Assembly (NCBI RefSeq): GCF_029626265.1
Contig: NZ_JARUBN010000001.1
Location: 4,405,001-4,469,000 of the forward strand
Direction of reading: 5' to 3'
DNA length: 64,000 bases
From: Micromonospora sp. WMMD1102
GTDB lineage: Bacteria; Actinomycetota; Actinomycetes; Mycobacteriales; Micromonosporaceae
In this document: piece by piece, positions 17,313 through 30,360 of the stretch
Position numbering within the stretch: the stretch's first letter is position 1
Layout of the letters: each line of letters begins with the position of its first letter
Translations under genes and position numbers: made by a program
Notes under the pieces: model-generated
Told to the model about the DNA's origin: nothing
Seen by the model: only the letters and a program-made list of their open reading frames with translations
Database searches by the model: none

Positions 17313-19544
17313 ATGATTTTTCATCGTTTTCTCCCCTGGTCCCATCCCGCCCGACGACGGTCCCGGCGCCTCGCCGGGATACTCGCGGCCACCCTGCTGG
17401 TGGCGCTCACCCCGATCGCCGGGCCGACCCCGGCGGCGAGCGCCGCACCGGCGCTGATCTCGCAGGGCCGGCCGGCCACCGCCTCCTCCACCGAGGGAGG
17501 CGCCTTCACCGCGTCCGCCGCGGTAGACGGGAACACCGGCACCCGCTGGTCCAGCGCGTTCAGCGATCCACAGTGGCTCCAGGTCGACCTCGGCGCGAGC
17601 GCCACGATCAGCCAGGTCGTGCTGCGCTGGGAGGCTGCCCACGGCCGGGCGTTCCAGATCCAGGTCTCGGAGAACGGCAGCAGCTGGAACAGCGTCTACA
17701 GCACGACCACCGGCACCGGCGGCACCCAGACGCTGAACGTCTCCGGCACCGGCCGCTACGTCCGGATGTACGGCACCGCCCGGGGCACCGGATACGGGTA
17801 CTCGCTCTGGGAGTTCGAGGTGATCGGCGAGTTCGGCGGCGGCAACCCCGGCGCCCCCCCGGTCGAGCCGACCGACCCGCGCAACCCGAACCTCGGGCCG
17901 AACACCTTCGTCTTCGACCCGTCCACCCCGACCGCCACAATCCAGAACCGGCTCAACTCGCTCTTCACCGAGCAGGAGACCGCCCAGTTCGCCCCCCGGC
18001 GGTACGCGGTGCTGTTCAAGCCCGGCAACTACACCGCCGACGTCAACCTCGGCTTCTTCACCCAGGTCGCCGGCCTCGGCATGTCACCTGACGACGTCAA
18101 CCTGAACGGACACGTCCGGGCCGAGGCGTTCTGGTTCGGCGGCAACGCCACCCAGAACTTCTGGCGGGCCGCCGAGAACCTCTCCGTCACGCTGCCCGCC
18201 GGGACGATCGTGGAACGCTGGGCGGTCTCCCAGGCGGCGCCGTACCGGCGGATGCACCTGCGCGGCGCCGGCAACCAGATCCAGCTCTGGAACGGCGGCG
18301 ACGGCTGGGCAAGCGGCGGCCTGATGGCCGACACGAAGATCGACGGGATGGTCGTCTCCGGCTCGCAGCAGCAGTGGTACTCCCGCAACAGCGAGTTCGG
18401 CAGCTGGAACGGCTCGGTCTGGAACATGGTCTTCACCGGGGTGACCGGAGCACCGGCACCGCACTTCCCCAACCCGTCGCACACCGTGGTCGGGCAGACC
18501 CCGGTGGTCCGGGAGAAGCCGTTCCTCTACGTCGACGGCAGCGGCGAGTACCGGGTCTTCGTGCCGGCACTGCGCACCAACAGTCAGGGCACCAGCTGGT
18601 ACAACAAGACCCCGGCCGGCTCGTCGATCTCGCTGAGCCAGTTCTTCGTGGTCCGCCCCGGCACCAGCGCGGCGACCATCAACGCCGCACTCGCCCAGGG
18701 CAAGAACCTGCTCTTCACCCCGGGCCTCTACAAGACCACCGAGACGATCCGGGTCACCCGGCCGGACACCGTGGTGCTCGGACTCGGCCTGGCCACCATC
18801 GAGCCGCAGAACGGCGTCACCGCGATGACCGTGGCGGACGTGGACGGGGTGAAGGTCGCCGGCCTCATGTTCGAGGCCGGTGCCACCAACTCGTCGGTGC
18901 TGATGGAGGTCGGCCCGGCCGGCTCCTCGGCCAGCCACGCCGGCAACCCGACCTCGCTGCACGACGTCTTCTTCCGGATCGGCGGCGCGGTGCCCGGCAA
19001 GGCCACCACCAGCCTGCGGATCAACAGCCACAACGTGATCGGCGACCACATGTGGCTGTGGCGGGCCGACCACGGCGACCCCGGCACCTACGGCTGGAAC
19101 GTCAACACCGCCGACACCGGGCTGGTGGTCAACGGCAACAACGTCACCATGTACGGCCTCTTCGTCGAGCACTACCAGAAGACCGAGGTCATCTGGAACG
19201 GCAACGGCGGGCGGACGTACTTCTTCCAGAACGAGAAGCCGTACGACCCGCCGAACCAGGCGGCCTTCATGAACGGGTCGACCCGGGGCTATCCGGCGTA
19301 CAAGGTGGCCGACTCGGTGACCAGTCACGAGGCGTGGGGGCTGGGCAGTTACTGCTACTTCAACGTCAACCCGTCGGTGGTGAACGAACGCTCCTTCGAG
19401 GTGCCGGTCACCTCGGGCGTGCGGTTCCACAACATGGTGACGGTCTCGCTCGGCGGCGTCGGCACGATCAACCGGATCATCAACAACTCCGGCGGCACCG
19501 CCAACACCGCCAACCAGGTGCAGTACCTGAACAACTTCCCGTAG
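17313..19544 (+). CDS. Secreted discoidin (F5/8 type C) + right-handed beta-helix protein
   Basis: About 743 residues. The signal peptide has RRRSRRL followed by a hydrophobic core and an Ala-rich cleavage site near residue 44. A discoidin/F5-8C carbohydrate-binding domain follows (about 46-173: VDGNTGTRWSS, WLQVDLG, YVRMYG). After a short Pro-rich linker comes a large domain (about 195-743) rich in Asn, Gly and Val turns, with two similar entry motifs (RYAVLFKPGNY and KNLLFTPGLY), as expected of a tandem beta-helix. Such folds carry polysaccharide hydrolases or lyases, but I cannot assign a family or catalytic residues. Related proteins are often named coagulation factor 5/8 domain or, misleadingly, adenylyl cyclase. 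The ATG at 17313 is preferred because the LacI-type palindrome overlaps earlier starts; an ATG at 17256 is the alternative. Confidence 0.85.
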   Translation: MIFHRFLPWSHPARRRSRRLAGILAATLLVALTPIAGPTPAASAAPALISQGRPATASSTEGGAFTASAAVDGNTGTRWSSAFSDPQWLQVDLGASATISQVVLRWEAAHGRAFQIQVSENGSSWNSVYSTTTGTGGTQTLNVSGTGRYVRMYGTARGTGYGYSLWEFEVIGEFGGGNPGAPPVEPTDPRNPNLGPNTFVFDPSTPTATIQNRLNSLFTEQETAQFAPRRYAVLFKPGNYTADVNLGFFTQVAGLGMSPDDVNLNGHVRAEAFWFGGNATQNFWRAAENLSVTLPAGTIVERWAVSQAAPYRRMHLRGAGNQIQLWNGGDGWASGGLMADTKIDGMVVSGSQQQWYSRNSEFGSWNGSVWNMVFTGVTGAPAPHFPNPSHTVVGQTPVVREKPFLYVDGSGEYRVFVPALRTNSQGTSWYNKTPAGSSISLSQFFVVRPGTSAATINAALAQGKNLLFTPGLYKTTETIRVTRPDTVVLGLGLATIEPQNGVTAMTVADVDGVKVAGLMFEAGATNSSVLMEVGPAGSSASHAGNPTSLHDVFFRIGGAVPGKATTSLRINSHNVIGDHMWLWRADHGDPGTYGWNVNTADTGLVVNGNNVTMYGLFVEHYQKTEVIWNGNGGRTYFFQNEKPYDPPNQAAFMNGSTRGYPAYKVADSVTSHEAWGLGSYCYFNVNPSVVNERSFEVPVTSGVRFHNMVTVSLGGVGTINRIINNSGGTANTANQVQYLNNFP

Positions 19545-19564
19545 GCCGGCACCCTTCCCCACCC

Positions 19565-19609
19565 CGACGGCCGGCTCCGGTGCACACCTCCCGCCGGAGC
19601 CGGCCGTCG
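19565..19609. terminator. Strong bidirectional terminator
   Basis: CGACGGCCGGCTCCGG (19565-19580) pairs perfectly with 19594-19609 across a 13-nt loop. It lies between the convergent secreted-protein and sulfotransferase genes. Confidence 0.85.
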
Positions 19610-19677
19610 AAGTGGGACCGCCGGGGCCCGCGTCCTCGCCCTCCGGCACCGCCGCGGGTCCCGGCGCACGGAACCGG

Positions 19678-20616
19678 TCAGGCCAGCGGTGCGCCCTGGT
19701 GGATCCAGCGCACCAGGTCGGGGTCGACGCCGAGGCCCAGGACCCGGTCCCGGTAGCGCCGCTCGCCGTCGGCGTCCAGCAGCTCCCGCCACTGCCCGGT
19801 CTCGCCCCGGTGGAAGAACCTGGTCGGGTCGTGCCAGATGCCCTGGTCCGGAGTCAGCTCCCGGGACCGGCCGCGCATCTGGTCGAACCGGGCCGCCCGG
19901 ACCAGGTCGGGCCAGCTCTCCTCGGCGACCTCGATGCCGAACCGGGCGGCGAGCTGCCGCATCGTGCCGTCGAGGTCCGCCTTCATCTCGTCGTAGTGCA
20001 GCAGGGTGACGTTCGGCAGGTGCCGGGCTCGCCAGAAGGTGTCGAGGTGGTGCACCATGGCGGCCAGGCCGACGAGTACGTCGTAGTTGTCGACCCAGGC
20101 CCAGAACCGCTCGTGGGCCGAGGCGAGCGGGTCGGGCAGCCCGGCGGGACGCTCCGGCACGCCGTCCGGGCCCGGTCCAGCCAGCCCGTCGGTGCCGACC
20201 GCCGCCACCCGGCGTCCCATCAGCACCTCGAAGTCGGTGTTCTCGATGTGGTTGTCCCAGGAGATCGCCGCGTCCCGGGGATCACGCCCGACACAGACGT
20301 ACTCGACCTGGTCGAGGTAGGGCAGGCCGTCCAGCGGGACGTGGGTCTTGAGGAACCGGCGGTGCGGCTGCGCGGCCACCACGGCGAGGTTGTCCTCGTG
20401 CCGGCGGGTCAACAGGTCGGGCCAGGGCGACATCACGTCCAGCGGCTGCGGAAAGTCCGTCGACTGGAAGATCAGTAGTGCGCAGATCATCTGCGTCCAC
20501 GTCGTGCCGCACTTCGGTGGCGTGGATATCACGATGTCCCCGTCCCGGAACGGGAAGTCGTGCCAGCGGGTGCTGTCCATCAGAACGTTCTGGTACAGAG
20601 CTGTCGGCTGTGGCAC
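19678..20616 (-). CDS. PAPS-dependent sulfotransferase
   Basis: Cytosolic-type sulfotransferase of about 312 residues that would move a sulfuryl group from PAPS to a hydroxyl or amine acceptor. The PAPS 5'-phosphosulfate loop is STPPKCGTTWTQ near the N-terminus and the 3'-phosphate site is VGRDPRDAAIS. THVPLDGLPYL and TLLHYDEMKADL are also typical of the family. The GTG at 20616 is favoured because GGGGAG lies 6 nt upstream; the ATG at 20622 sits directly against that site. The acceptor is unknown. No natural-product genes are adjacent, so a lipid, glycan or xenobiotic acceptor is possible. Confidence 0.9.
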   Translation of the reverse strand: MPQPTALYQNVLMDSTRWHDFPFRDGDIVISTPPKCGTTWTQMICALLIFQSTDFPQPLDVMSPWPDLLTRRHEDNLAVVAAQPHRRFLKTHVPLDGLPYLDQVEYVCVGRDPRDAAISWDNHIENTDFEVLMGRRVAAVGTDGLAGPGPDGVPERPAGLPDPLASAHERFWAWVDNYDVLVGLAAMVHHLDTFWRARHLPNVTLLHYDEMKADLDGTMRQLAARFGIEVAEESWPDLVRAARFDQMRGRSRELTPDQGIWHDPTRFFHRGETGQWRELLDADGERRYRDRVLGLGVDPDLVRWIHQGAPLA

Positions 20617-20731
20617 GGCCATCTCCCCACGCTCGGTGCCCTGGGCCGGCGCCCCGGGCACCGGCACCGGCGCGCCCGACCGGTGATTGACGGTACCGAA
20701 TGTAGAGCACCGCGTGACGGGACGGCTACGG

Positions 20732-21364
20732 TCACCGCCCCGCCGCCGACTCCTTGGCTGCCCGCCGGGGCACGTGCCGGCGGTACTCGCTGACCGTCGG
20801 GTCACCGGCGATCCAGAACCGCCACGGCACGTCGTGCGCGCCGGTCACCCCGACCCGGGGACCGGCGGCGACCGACTCCGGCGACACCGGCACCGCCGGC
20901 GGGCGGAGCCGTACCGGGCCGTCGCCGAGCAGGTAGCGGCCGTAGACGGCGCGGTCCAGGGCGAGCGCCGCACAGAGCCGGGCGGGACCGCGCGCCAGAT
21001 CCACGTCCCGGCGTACGGCGGTGCGCCGGCTCCGGGCCGTCGCCAGCCCGTCGACCACCTCGCCGGCCCGGAGCAGTACCGCCGACGCCTCTCCGTCCGA
21101 CCCGGTGACCACGTTGACGCACCAGTGCATCCCGTAGGTGAAGTACGCGTAGGCGTGCCCGGCCGGCCCGAACATCACCGCGTTGCGCGGGGTACGCCCC
21201 CGGTGCGCGTGCGAGGCCGGGTCGCCGCCGCTGCCCGCGTACGCCTCGACCTCGGTCAGCCGGACGGTGACGCCGTTCGCCGATAGGGTCGCGCCGAGCA
21301 GGCCGCGCGCCGCCGGCACCACCGGACCGGCCAACAGGGCGGCGAAGTCGTCGACCGTCGTCAT
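20732..21364 (-). CDS. 3-methyladenine DNA glycosylase (AAG/MPG family)
   Basis: Base-excision repair enzyme of 210 residues that removes alkylated purines from DNA. It contains VRLTEVEAYAG with the general-base Glu, the AYFTYGMHWCVNVV segment carrying substrate-pocket residues, VLLRAGE and LARGPARLCAAL. The length fits bacterial members. The ATG at 21364 is close to the beginning of the homologous region. It is monocistronic or cotranscribed with the downstream sulfotransferase (gap about 115 nt). Confidence 0.95.
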   Translation of the reverse strand: MTTVDDFAALLAGPVVPAARGLLGATLSANGVTVRLTEVEAYAGSGGDPASHAHRGRTPRNAVMFGPAGHAYAYFTYGMHWCVNVVTGSDGEASAVLLRAGEVVDGLATARSRRTAVRRDVDLARGPARLCAALALDRAVYGRYLLGDGPVRLRPPAVPVSPESVAAGPRVGVTGAHDVPWRFWIAGDPTVSEYRRHVPRRAAKESAAGR

Positions 21365-21555
21365 CCGGCAAGGACATCACGGCAGGTCGACCGGACACCG
21401 GGCGGGGTGACCGGCAGCCCGGCGGTCCAGGTCGCGGGGGCACGATGATTCATGACGCTCAATTGCTCACTCGCTCGGGATCTCGGACTTCGGCCTTGCA
21501 GCCTGCGATGGGCGACGCAAAGGTAACTTTCAGTCGCCGAATTGGAGGACCCATC

Positions 21556-21726
21556 ATGTATGTCACCGCGGCAGGGCTGGCCGGGATGGCGTTGGGTTTC
21601 GTCGCCGGCCTGTGTACCTATCGAACGTCCCGCCGCTGGTGTGCCGTCTGCGGCGGCGGCCTGAGCTGCCCGGCCTGCACCAGCGCCGGCGTACGCCGCA
21701 ACACCCCGGCCCGGCGGTTCCGGTGA
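21556..21726 (+). CDS. Small membrane protein with CxxC...CxxC motif
   Basis: Protein of 56 residues. A hydrophobic stretch (AAGLAGMALGFVAGL) is followed by CAVCGGGLSCPAC, a likely zinc ribbon, and a basic tail. A clear ribosome site (GGAGG, 6 nt upstream) supports the ATG at 21556. Its stop overlaps the GTG of the next gene (GTGA). The function is unknown. It resembles short single-TM actinobacterial proteins, but I recognise no named family. Confidence 0.7.
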   Translation: MYVTAAGLAGMALGFVAGLCTYRTSRRWCAVCGGGLSCPACTSAGVRRNTPARRFR

Positions 21727-22205
21727 GCGCCGCGCCCGCCCCGTCACCGAACGTGCCAGCGGGTACCGTGCTCGAACTGGCCAAGGAGGACTGGCGGTAC
21801 GGCGGCCATCCGCTCCGGCTCAGGGTCGAGTTCGTCCGTCTCGACCTGTCGACGTACTACGACAACCAGTGGGTCTGGATCAGCGGCCAGCGACTCGCCC
21901 AGGACGGCAGCCCGCTCGGCCACCTGGACGCCCTGGTCCGGGTCTCCGCGCTGCCCTGTCCGGGCGGCGAGAGCGGGAACCCGCCGTGTCCGGGCGGCGA
22001 GAGCGGGAACGGAGCCGGGCCTGTGGACTCCGGCAGCCGTACCGCCGGGCGCAACGGCTCGGCGCGGCGGACCGCGCCCCGACAGCGCACCCGGCAGGGC
22101 CCCGGCCGACGGTCGGTGAACGTCGACCGCGACCCGGACCCCGGGGACGAGCCGCCACCGGAGCGCCCCGGCGGCGAGCAGCACGAGCAGCGCAGCCGCC
22201 GGTAG
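21723..22205 (+). CDS. Hypothetical protein, coupled to the small zinc-ribbon protein
   Basis: About 160 residues. The first 75 look like a conserved small beta domain (ELAKEDWRYGGHPLRLRVEF, then WVWISGQRLAQDG). The rest is low-complexity and basic. A 27-bp unit encoding PCPGGESGN is directly duplicated around 21955-22012. The GTG start overlaps the preceding stop by 4 bp. No TM segment is visible. The function is unknown. The C-terminal half could be partly non-native, because its composition resembles out-of-frame GC-rich sequence. Confidence 0.55.
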   Translation: MSAAPAPSPNVPAGTVLELAKEDWRYGGHPLRLRVEFVRLDLSTYYDNQWVWISGQRLAQDGSPLGHLDALVRVSALPCPGGESGNPPCPGGESGNGAGPVDSGSRTAGRNGSARRTAPRQRTRQGPGRRSVNVDRDPDPGDEPPPERPGGEQHEQRSRR

Positions 22206-22250
22206 CCGACCGGGCACCGTGGCCGGAGGTGCAGACGGCGTCGGAGCCGG

Positions 22251-22497
22251 TCAGACGGTGGCCCGGGGCTGTCCCCGACGCTGCTCCCAGAGCTGAACGA
22301 TCTCCTGGAGTTCCACCAGGAACTGCTCCGCCCCCGGGAAGGCCCGCTCGTCGTCGAGGAAGAACAGCGTCTTGCGCCGGCGCTGGTGCTGGTGGTCGTA
22401 GACCGCCACCACGTACCGGGAGGTGACGTCGAACGGGCCGACCCGGGTGACGCCCCGGTTGTCGTGCAGCGCGCTTCACCACCCGTTCGTCAGCCAC
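22251..22497 (-). pseudogene. Small hypothetical gene with apparent frameshift
   Basis: The 3' two thirds reads as a convincing small protein (RVGPFDVTSRYVVAVYDHQ, KTLFFLDDERAFPGAEQF, VQLWEQRRGQP) ending at a TGA at 22251. It has no ATG or GTG in frame before a stop upstream of SALHDNRG. A GTG at 22497 opens MADERVVKRA in another frame, and the two join naturally if 2 bp are added to the GC repeat near 22465. I infer a slippage deletion (genuine decay or an assembly error) in a gene of about 82 codons. The function is unknown. Confidence 0.55.
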
Positions 22498-22578
22498 GCT
22501 CCCGACGGAGCGCCCGGAACGAAGGTTATCGACGTCCGCGGCACTCCGCCATGAGCCGGACGGACCGGGACCAGCCCG

Positions 22579-24048
22579 TCACCCGCGCGGCAGCACCTGC
22601 TCGGTGGACCACTCCCGCCAGCCGTCGAGCTGGTCGCCGACGGAGACGAGCTGGTCGGCGACCGGACCCGGACCGGTCGAACCGGGAGTCGTCCGGGCGG
22701 CCAGCGCGGACCGCACCGACAGCACGTCCCGGACCCCGGGGTCGAGGTGCTCGCTCACCAGCCGCAGGTCCTCATCGGAGACCTCGTCCAGCTCGCACTC
22801 GCGGGCCGCGCAGAGCGCCACCAGCCGGCCGGTCACCTCGTGTGCCTCCCGGAACGGCACACCCCGGCGGACCAGCCAGTCGGCCACCTCGGTGGCCAGC
22901 GAGAAGCCGACCGGGGCGGCGGCGGCGAGCCGGTCGACCCGGACCGTCATGGTGGAGATCATCCCGGCCAGCGCCGGCAGCACCAGGTCGAGGGTGTCGA
23001 ACGCGTCGAACGCCGGCTCCTTGTCCTCCTGCATGTCCCGGTCGTACGCCATCGGCAGCCCCTTGAGCATGGTCAGCACGGTGACCAGCCCGCCGATCAG
23101 CCGGCCGGACTTGCCCCGGGCCAGCTCGGCGACGTCGGCGTTCTTCTTCTGCGGCATGATCGACGAACCGGTGGCGAACGAGTCGTCCAGCTCCACCCAG
23201 CCGAACTCCTGCGAGGTCCACATCACCACCTCCTCGCCGATCCGGGACAGGTGCACCCCGAGCAGCGCGGTGACGAAGAGGAACTCGGCCACGAAGTCCC
23301 GGTCGGCGACCGCGTCCATCGAGTTGGCGAACGAGGTGCGGAAGCCCAGCTCCTTGGAGACCGCCACCGGGTCCAGCGGCAGCCCGGAGCCGGCCAGCGC
23401 GCCCGCGCCGAGCGGGCTGACCGCCGCCCGGTGGTCCCAGTCGCGCAGCCGCTCCAGGTCGCGCAGCAGCGGGTGCACGTGTGCCAGCAGCCAGTGCCCG
23501 AAGGTGACCGGCTGGGCGTGCTGCACGTGGGTCATCCCCGGTGCCGGGGTCTCCACGTTCCGGGCCGCCTGCTCGACGAGCGCGTCGGCCAGCCCGACGA
23601 TCCGGGCGGCCAGCCCCCGGGCGTGGTCGCGCAGATAGAGCCGCAGGTCGGTGGCGACCTGGTCGTTGCGGGACCGGCCGGCCCGCAGCTTGCCGCCGAG
23701 CGTACCGAGGCGTTCCAGTAGGCCGCGTTCGAGCGCGGTGTGCACGTCCTCGTCCTCGACCGTCGGCCGGAAGGTGCCGGTCAGCACCGCCGCCTCCAGG
23801 TCGTCCAGCGCGGCCAGCATCCGGCCCAACTCGTCCGGGTCGAGCAGGCCGGCGGCGGCCAGCACCCGGGCGTGCGCCCGGGAGCCGGCCAGGTCGTACG
23901 GGGCGAGCCGCCAATCGAACTGGACGCTTACCGACAGCCGGGCCAACGCCTCGGCGGGACCGCCGGCGAACCGGCCACCCCACAGGCTCGTACGGTTGGT
24001 GCCGGCGCTGTTCTCGGTCAGGCTCTTGTCGTCCACGCCGACAATCAT
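22579..24048 (-). CDS. argH: Argininosuccinate lyase
   Basis: Last enzyme of arginine synthesis, splitting argininosuccinate into arginine and fumarate. 489 residues, slightly longer than usual because of a 22-residue N-terminal extension. It carries the fumarase/aspartase-superfamily signature GSSIMPQKKN, TPAPGMTHVQHAQPV with the catalytic His, and GGKLRAGRSRNDQVATDLRL. It is the terminal gene of the arg operon. Its ATG overlaps the stop of a 25-codon linker reading frame that begins in the argG stop codon. Confidence 0.97.
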   Translation of the reverse strand: MIVGVDDKSLTENSAGTNRTSLWGGRFAGGPAEALARLSVSVQFDWRLAPYDLAGSRAHARVLAAAGLLDPDELGRMLAALDDLEAAVLTGTFRPTVEDEDVHTALERGLLERLGTLGGKLRAGRSRNDQVATDLRLYLRDHARGLAARIVGLADALVEQAARNVETPAPGMTHVQHAQPVTFGHWLLAHVHPLLRDLERLRDWDHRAAVSPLGAGALAGSGLPLDPVAVSKELGFRTSFANSMDAVADRDFVAEFLFVTALLGVHLSRIGEEVVMWTSQEFGWVELDDSFATGSSIMPQKKNADVAELARGKSGRLIGGLVTVLTMLKGLPMAYDRDMQEDKEPAFDAFDTLDLVLPALAGMISTMTVRVDRLAAAAPVGFSLATEVADWLVRRGVPFREAHEVTGRLVALCAARECELDEVSDEDLRLVSEHLDPGVRDVLSVRSALAARTTPGSTGPGPVADQLVSVGDQLDGWREWSTEQVLPRG

Positions 24049-24122
24049 TGCTGAGCCTGCCTTCCGCTCGCGACTGCGGGGCTCACTCGCTGCGCTCCCT
24101 CACTCCTCGCACTCGCAGTCAC
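24045..24122 (-). other. 25-codon linker ORF between argG and argH
   Basis: Opens with GTG overlapping the argG stop (GTGA) and closes with TGA overlapping the argH ATG (ATGA). It begins [12 protein letters not shown]. The DNA contains the GAGCGCAGCGAGTGAGC type of repeat. It may let ribosomes pass from argG to argH without release. Whether it is translated is not shown. Confidence 0.45.
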
Positions 24123-25330
24123 CTCTCGGAGCCGCCCAACCGGGCGTCCCGGGCCGCCGCCAGCTTGCTCGGCAGGCCCCAGAGCTGCACGAAGCCCTTG
24201 GCCAGGGACTGGTCGAAGGTGTCACCGGTGTCGTAGGTGGCCAGCCCGAAGTCGTAGAGGCTGGCCTCGGAGCGCCGGCCGGTCACCACGGCCCGGCCGC
24301 CGTGCAGGGCCAGCCGCACCTCGCCGGAGACGTACTTCTGGGTGTCGTCGATGAAGGCGTCCAGCGCGTGCCTGAGCGGCGAGAACCAGAGACCGTCGTA
24401 GACCAGCTCGCCCCAGCGCTGGTCGACACCCTTCTTGAACCGGGCCACGTCCCGCTCCACGGTGACCGCCTCCAGCTCCTGGTGGGCGGTGATCAGCGCG
24501 ATCGCGCCCGGCGCCTCGTACACCTCGCGGCTCTTGATCCCGACCAGCCGGTCCTCGACCATGTCCAGCCGGCCCACGCCCTGGGCGCCGGCCCGCCGGT
24601 TCAGCTCCAGGATCGCCTGGTACGGGGTGACCGTCTCGCCGTCGATCGCCACCGGCACCCCGGCGTCGAAGGTGATCACGACACTGTCCGGGTCGCGCGG
24701 CTCGGCCGGGTCGGCGGTGTACGCGTAGAGGCCCTCGACCGGCGGGTTCCAGATGTCCTCCAGGAACCCGGTCTCCACCGCCCGCCCCCAGAGGTTCTGG
24801 TCGATCGAGTACGGCGACTTGTGCGTGACGTCGATCGGCAGCCCCTTCTCCTCGGCGTACCCGATCGCCTTGTCCCGGGTCCAGGCGAAGTCCCGGGCCG
24901 GCGCGACCACCTTGAGGTCGGGGGCCAGGGCGCCCAGCCCGGCCTCGAACCGGACCTGGTCGTTGCCCTTGCCGGTGCAGCCGTGCGACACGATCGTGCC
25001 GCCGTAGTATTTCGCCGCCTCGGCCAGGTGCTTCACGATCAGCGGCCGGGACAGCGCCGAGACCAGCGGGTACCGGTCCATGTAGAGCGCGTTGGCCCGC
25101 ATCGCCGGGATGCAGTAGTCGGCCGCGAACTCCTCGCGGGCGTCCACCACCACCGACTCGGCGGCGCCGCAGTCCAGCGCCCGCTGGCGGATCACGGCCA
25201 TGTCCTCGCCGCCCTGCCCGACGTCGATCGCCACCGCGACCACCTCGGCGCCGGTCTGCTCGGCAAGGTACGGAATGGCGACCGAGGTGTCCAGCCCTCC
25301 GGAGTACGCCAGTACGACGCGCTCGCTCAT
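24119..25330 (-). CDS. argG: Argininosuccinate synthase
   Basis: Joins citrulline and aspartate using ATP in arginine synthesis. 403 residues, standard length. The PP-motif [15 protein letters not shown] is at the N-terminus, followed by [15 protein letters not shown] and [13 protein letters not shown], all strongly conserved. The ATG at 25330 overlaps the stop of a 27-codon linker ORF. It lies in the unusual order argCJBDFR-G-H common to actinomycetes and should be controlled by the ARG-box promoter upstream of argC and by ArgR encoded just before it. Confidence 0.98.
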   Translation of the reverse strand: MSERVVLAYSGGLDTSVAIPYLAEQTGAEVVAVAIDVGQGGEDMAVIRQRALDCGAAESVVVDAREEFAADYCIPAMRANALYMDRYPLVSALSRPLIVKHLAEAAKYYGGTIVSHGCTGKGNDQVRFEAGLGALAPDLKVVAPARDFAWTRDKAIGYAEEKGLPIDVTHKSPYSIDQNLWGRAVETGFLEDIWNPPVEGLYAYTADPAEPRDPDSVVITFDAGVPVAIDGETVTPYQAILELNRRAGAQGVGRLDMVEDRLVGIKSREVYEAPGAIALITAHQELEAVTVERDVARFKKGVDQRWGELVYDGLWFSPLRHALDAFIDDTQKYVSGEVRLALHGGRAVVTGRRSEASLYDFGLATYDTGDTFDQSLAKGFVQLWGLPSKLAAARDARLGGSER

Positions 25331-25406
25331 GCCAGCCCTCCGCTGCGCTCCGGGCCGTCATGAGGCACATCGGCACTGAATGTGATGATTCGCTCGCTAC
25401 GCTCGC

Positions 25407-25410
<4 letters not shown>
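25327..25410 (-). other. 27-codon linker ORF between argR and argG
   Basis: Starts at an ATG overlapping the argR stop (ATGA) and ends at a TGA overlapping the argG ATG (ATGA). It begins [14 protein letters not shown]. Its first codons repeat the first codons of argG (ATGAGCGAGCG), suggesting origin by duplication of the argG start. It is probably a coupling device or an uncharacterised micropeptide; translation is unproven. Confidence 0.5.
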
Positions 25411-29140
<3,730 letters not shown>

Positions 29141-29144
<4 letters not shown>

Positions 29145-30313
29145 GTCGAGTACGCCGAGTTCTCGTGCACGTACGCGTGTGACAGGTCGTTGGTCCAGAT
29201 GGTGGCCTCGGCCGGGCCGGCGTGCAGGTCGATCCGGATCGTCACCTGCCGGCCGGTGAGGTCGACCTTGCTGCGGTCCTCGGCGGCGGCCCCGGAGCGG
29301 CAGACCCAGACGCCGTTGACCGCCACGTCGACGCCGTCGGGTTCGAAGGCGGCGGCGGTGGTGCCGACGGCGGCGAGGATCCGGCCCCAGTTCGGGTCGT
29401 TGCCGAACAGGGCGGTCTTGACCAGGTTGTTCCGGGCGACCGCGCGGCCGACCTCGACCGCGTCGTCCTCGCCGGCCGCGCCGACGACCTCGATCGCGAC
29501 CTCCTTGCTGGCGCCCTCGGCGTCGGCCACCAGTTGCCGGGCGAGGTCCCGGCAGGCCGTGGTGACGGCGGCGGTCAGTTCGGCCTGGCCGGGTGCGATC
29601 CCGGAGGCGCCGCTGGCCAGCAGCAGCACGGTGTCGTTCGTGGAGAGGCAGCCGTCCGAGTCGACCCGTTCGAGGCTGACCCGGCAGGCTTCCCGGAGCG
29701 CCTCGTCGAGCATGGCCGGCCCGGCGACCGCGTCGGTGGTGACCACGCAGAGCATGGTGGCCAGCGCGGGCGCGAGCATCCCGGAGCCCTTGGCCATCCC
29801 GCCGACGGTCCAGCCGGCGCCGTCGACCACCGTCGTCTTCGGTCGGGTGTCGGTGGTCATGATCGCCTCGGCCGCCGCCGCTCCGCCGTCGGTGGTCAGC
29901 CCGGCCACGGCCGCGGCCACGCCCGGCAGCAGCCGGTCCATCGGCAGCCGCTCGCCGATCAGCCCGGTCGAGCAGATCGCCACCTCGCCGGCACCGACCG
30001 CCGCGCCGCCGGCCGCACCGCTGAGCGTGGCCGCGGTGTGTTCGGCGGTGGCGTGGGTGTCCTGGAAGCCGGGCGCCCCGGTGCAGGCGTTGGCGCCGCC
30101 GGAGTTGAGCACCACGGCCCGGACCAGGCCGCCGCCGAGCACCTGCTGGCTCCAGAGCACCGGCGCGGCCTTGATCCGGTTGGTGGTGAAGACGCCGGCC
30201 GCCGCGGCGTCCGGCCCGTCGTTGACCACCAGCGCGACGTCGGGGTCGCCGCTGCTCTTGAGTCCGGCGGCCACGCCGGCCGCGCGGAATCCCCGGGGTG
30301 CGGTGACGCTCAT
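29141..30313 (-). CDS. argJ: Bifunctional ornithine acetyltransferase / glutamate N-acetyltransferase
   Basis: Recycles the acetyl group between N-acetylornithine and glutamate, about 390 residues. The self-cleavage site is [13 protein letters not shown], where Thr becomes the N-terminal nucleophile of the beta chain. [12 protein letters not shown] and [13 protein letters not shown] segments are also present. The ATG at 30313 is favoured by GGAGGG just upstream and by its overlap with the stop of a 16-codon linker ORF; an in-frame start at 30337 is possible. Confidence 0.97.
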
Positions 30314-30360
30314 GCGTCCCTCCCTCTCCGCCGGCATCCCGCCGGCACGGTCCCGGTCAC
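30310..30360 (-). other. 16-codon linker ORF between argC and argJ
   Basis: GTG overlaps the argC stop (GTGA) and the TGA overlaps the argJ ATG (ATGA). It begins [12 protein letters not shown]. It fills the whole 43-nt gap, as the two linkers downstream in the operon do. Translation is unproven. Confidence 0.4.
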
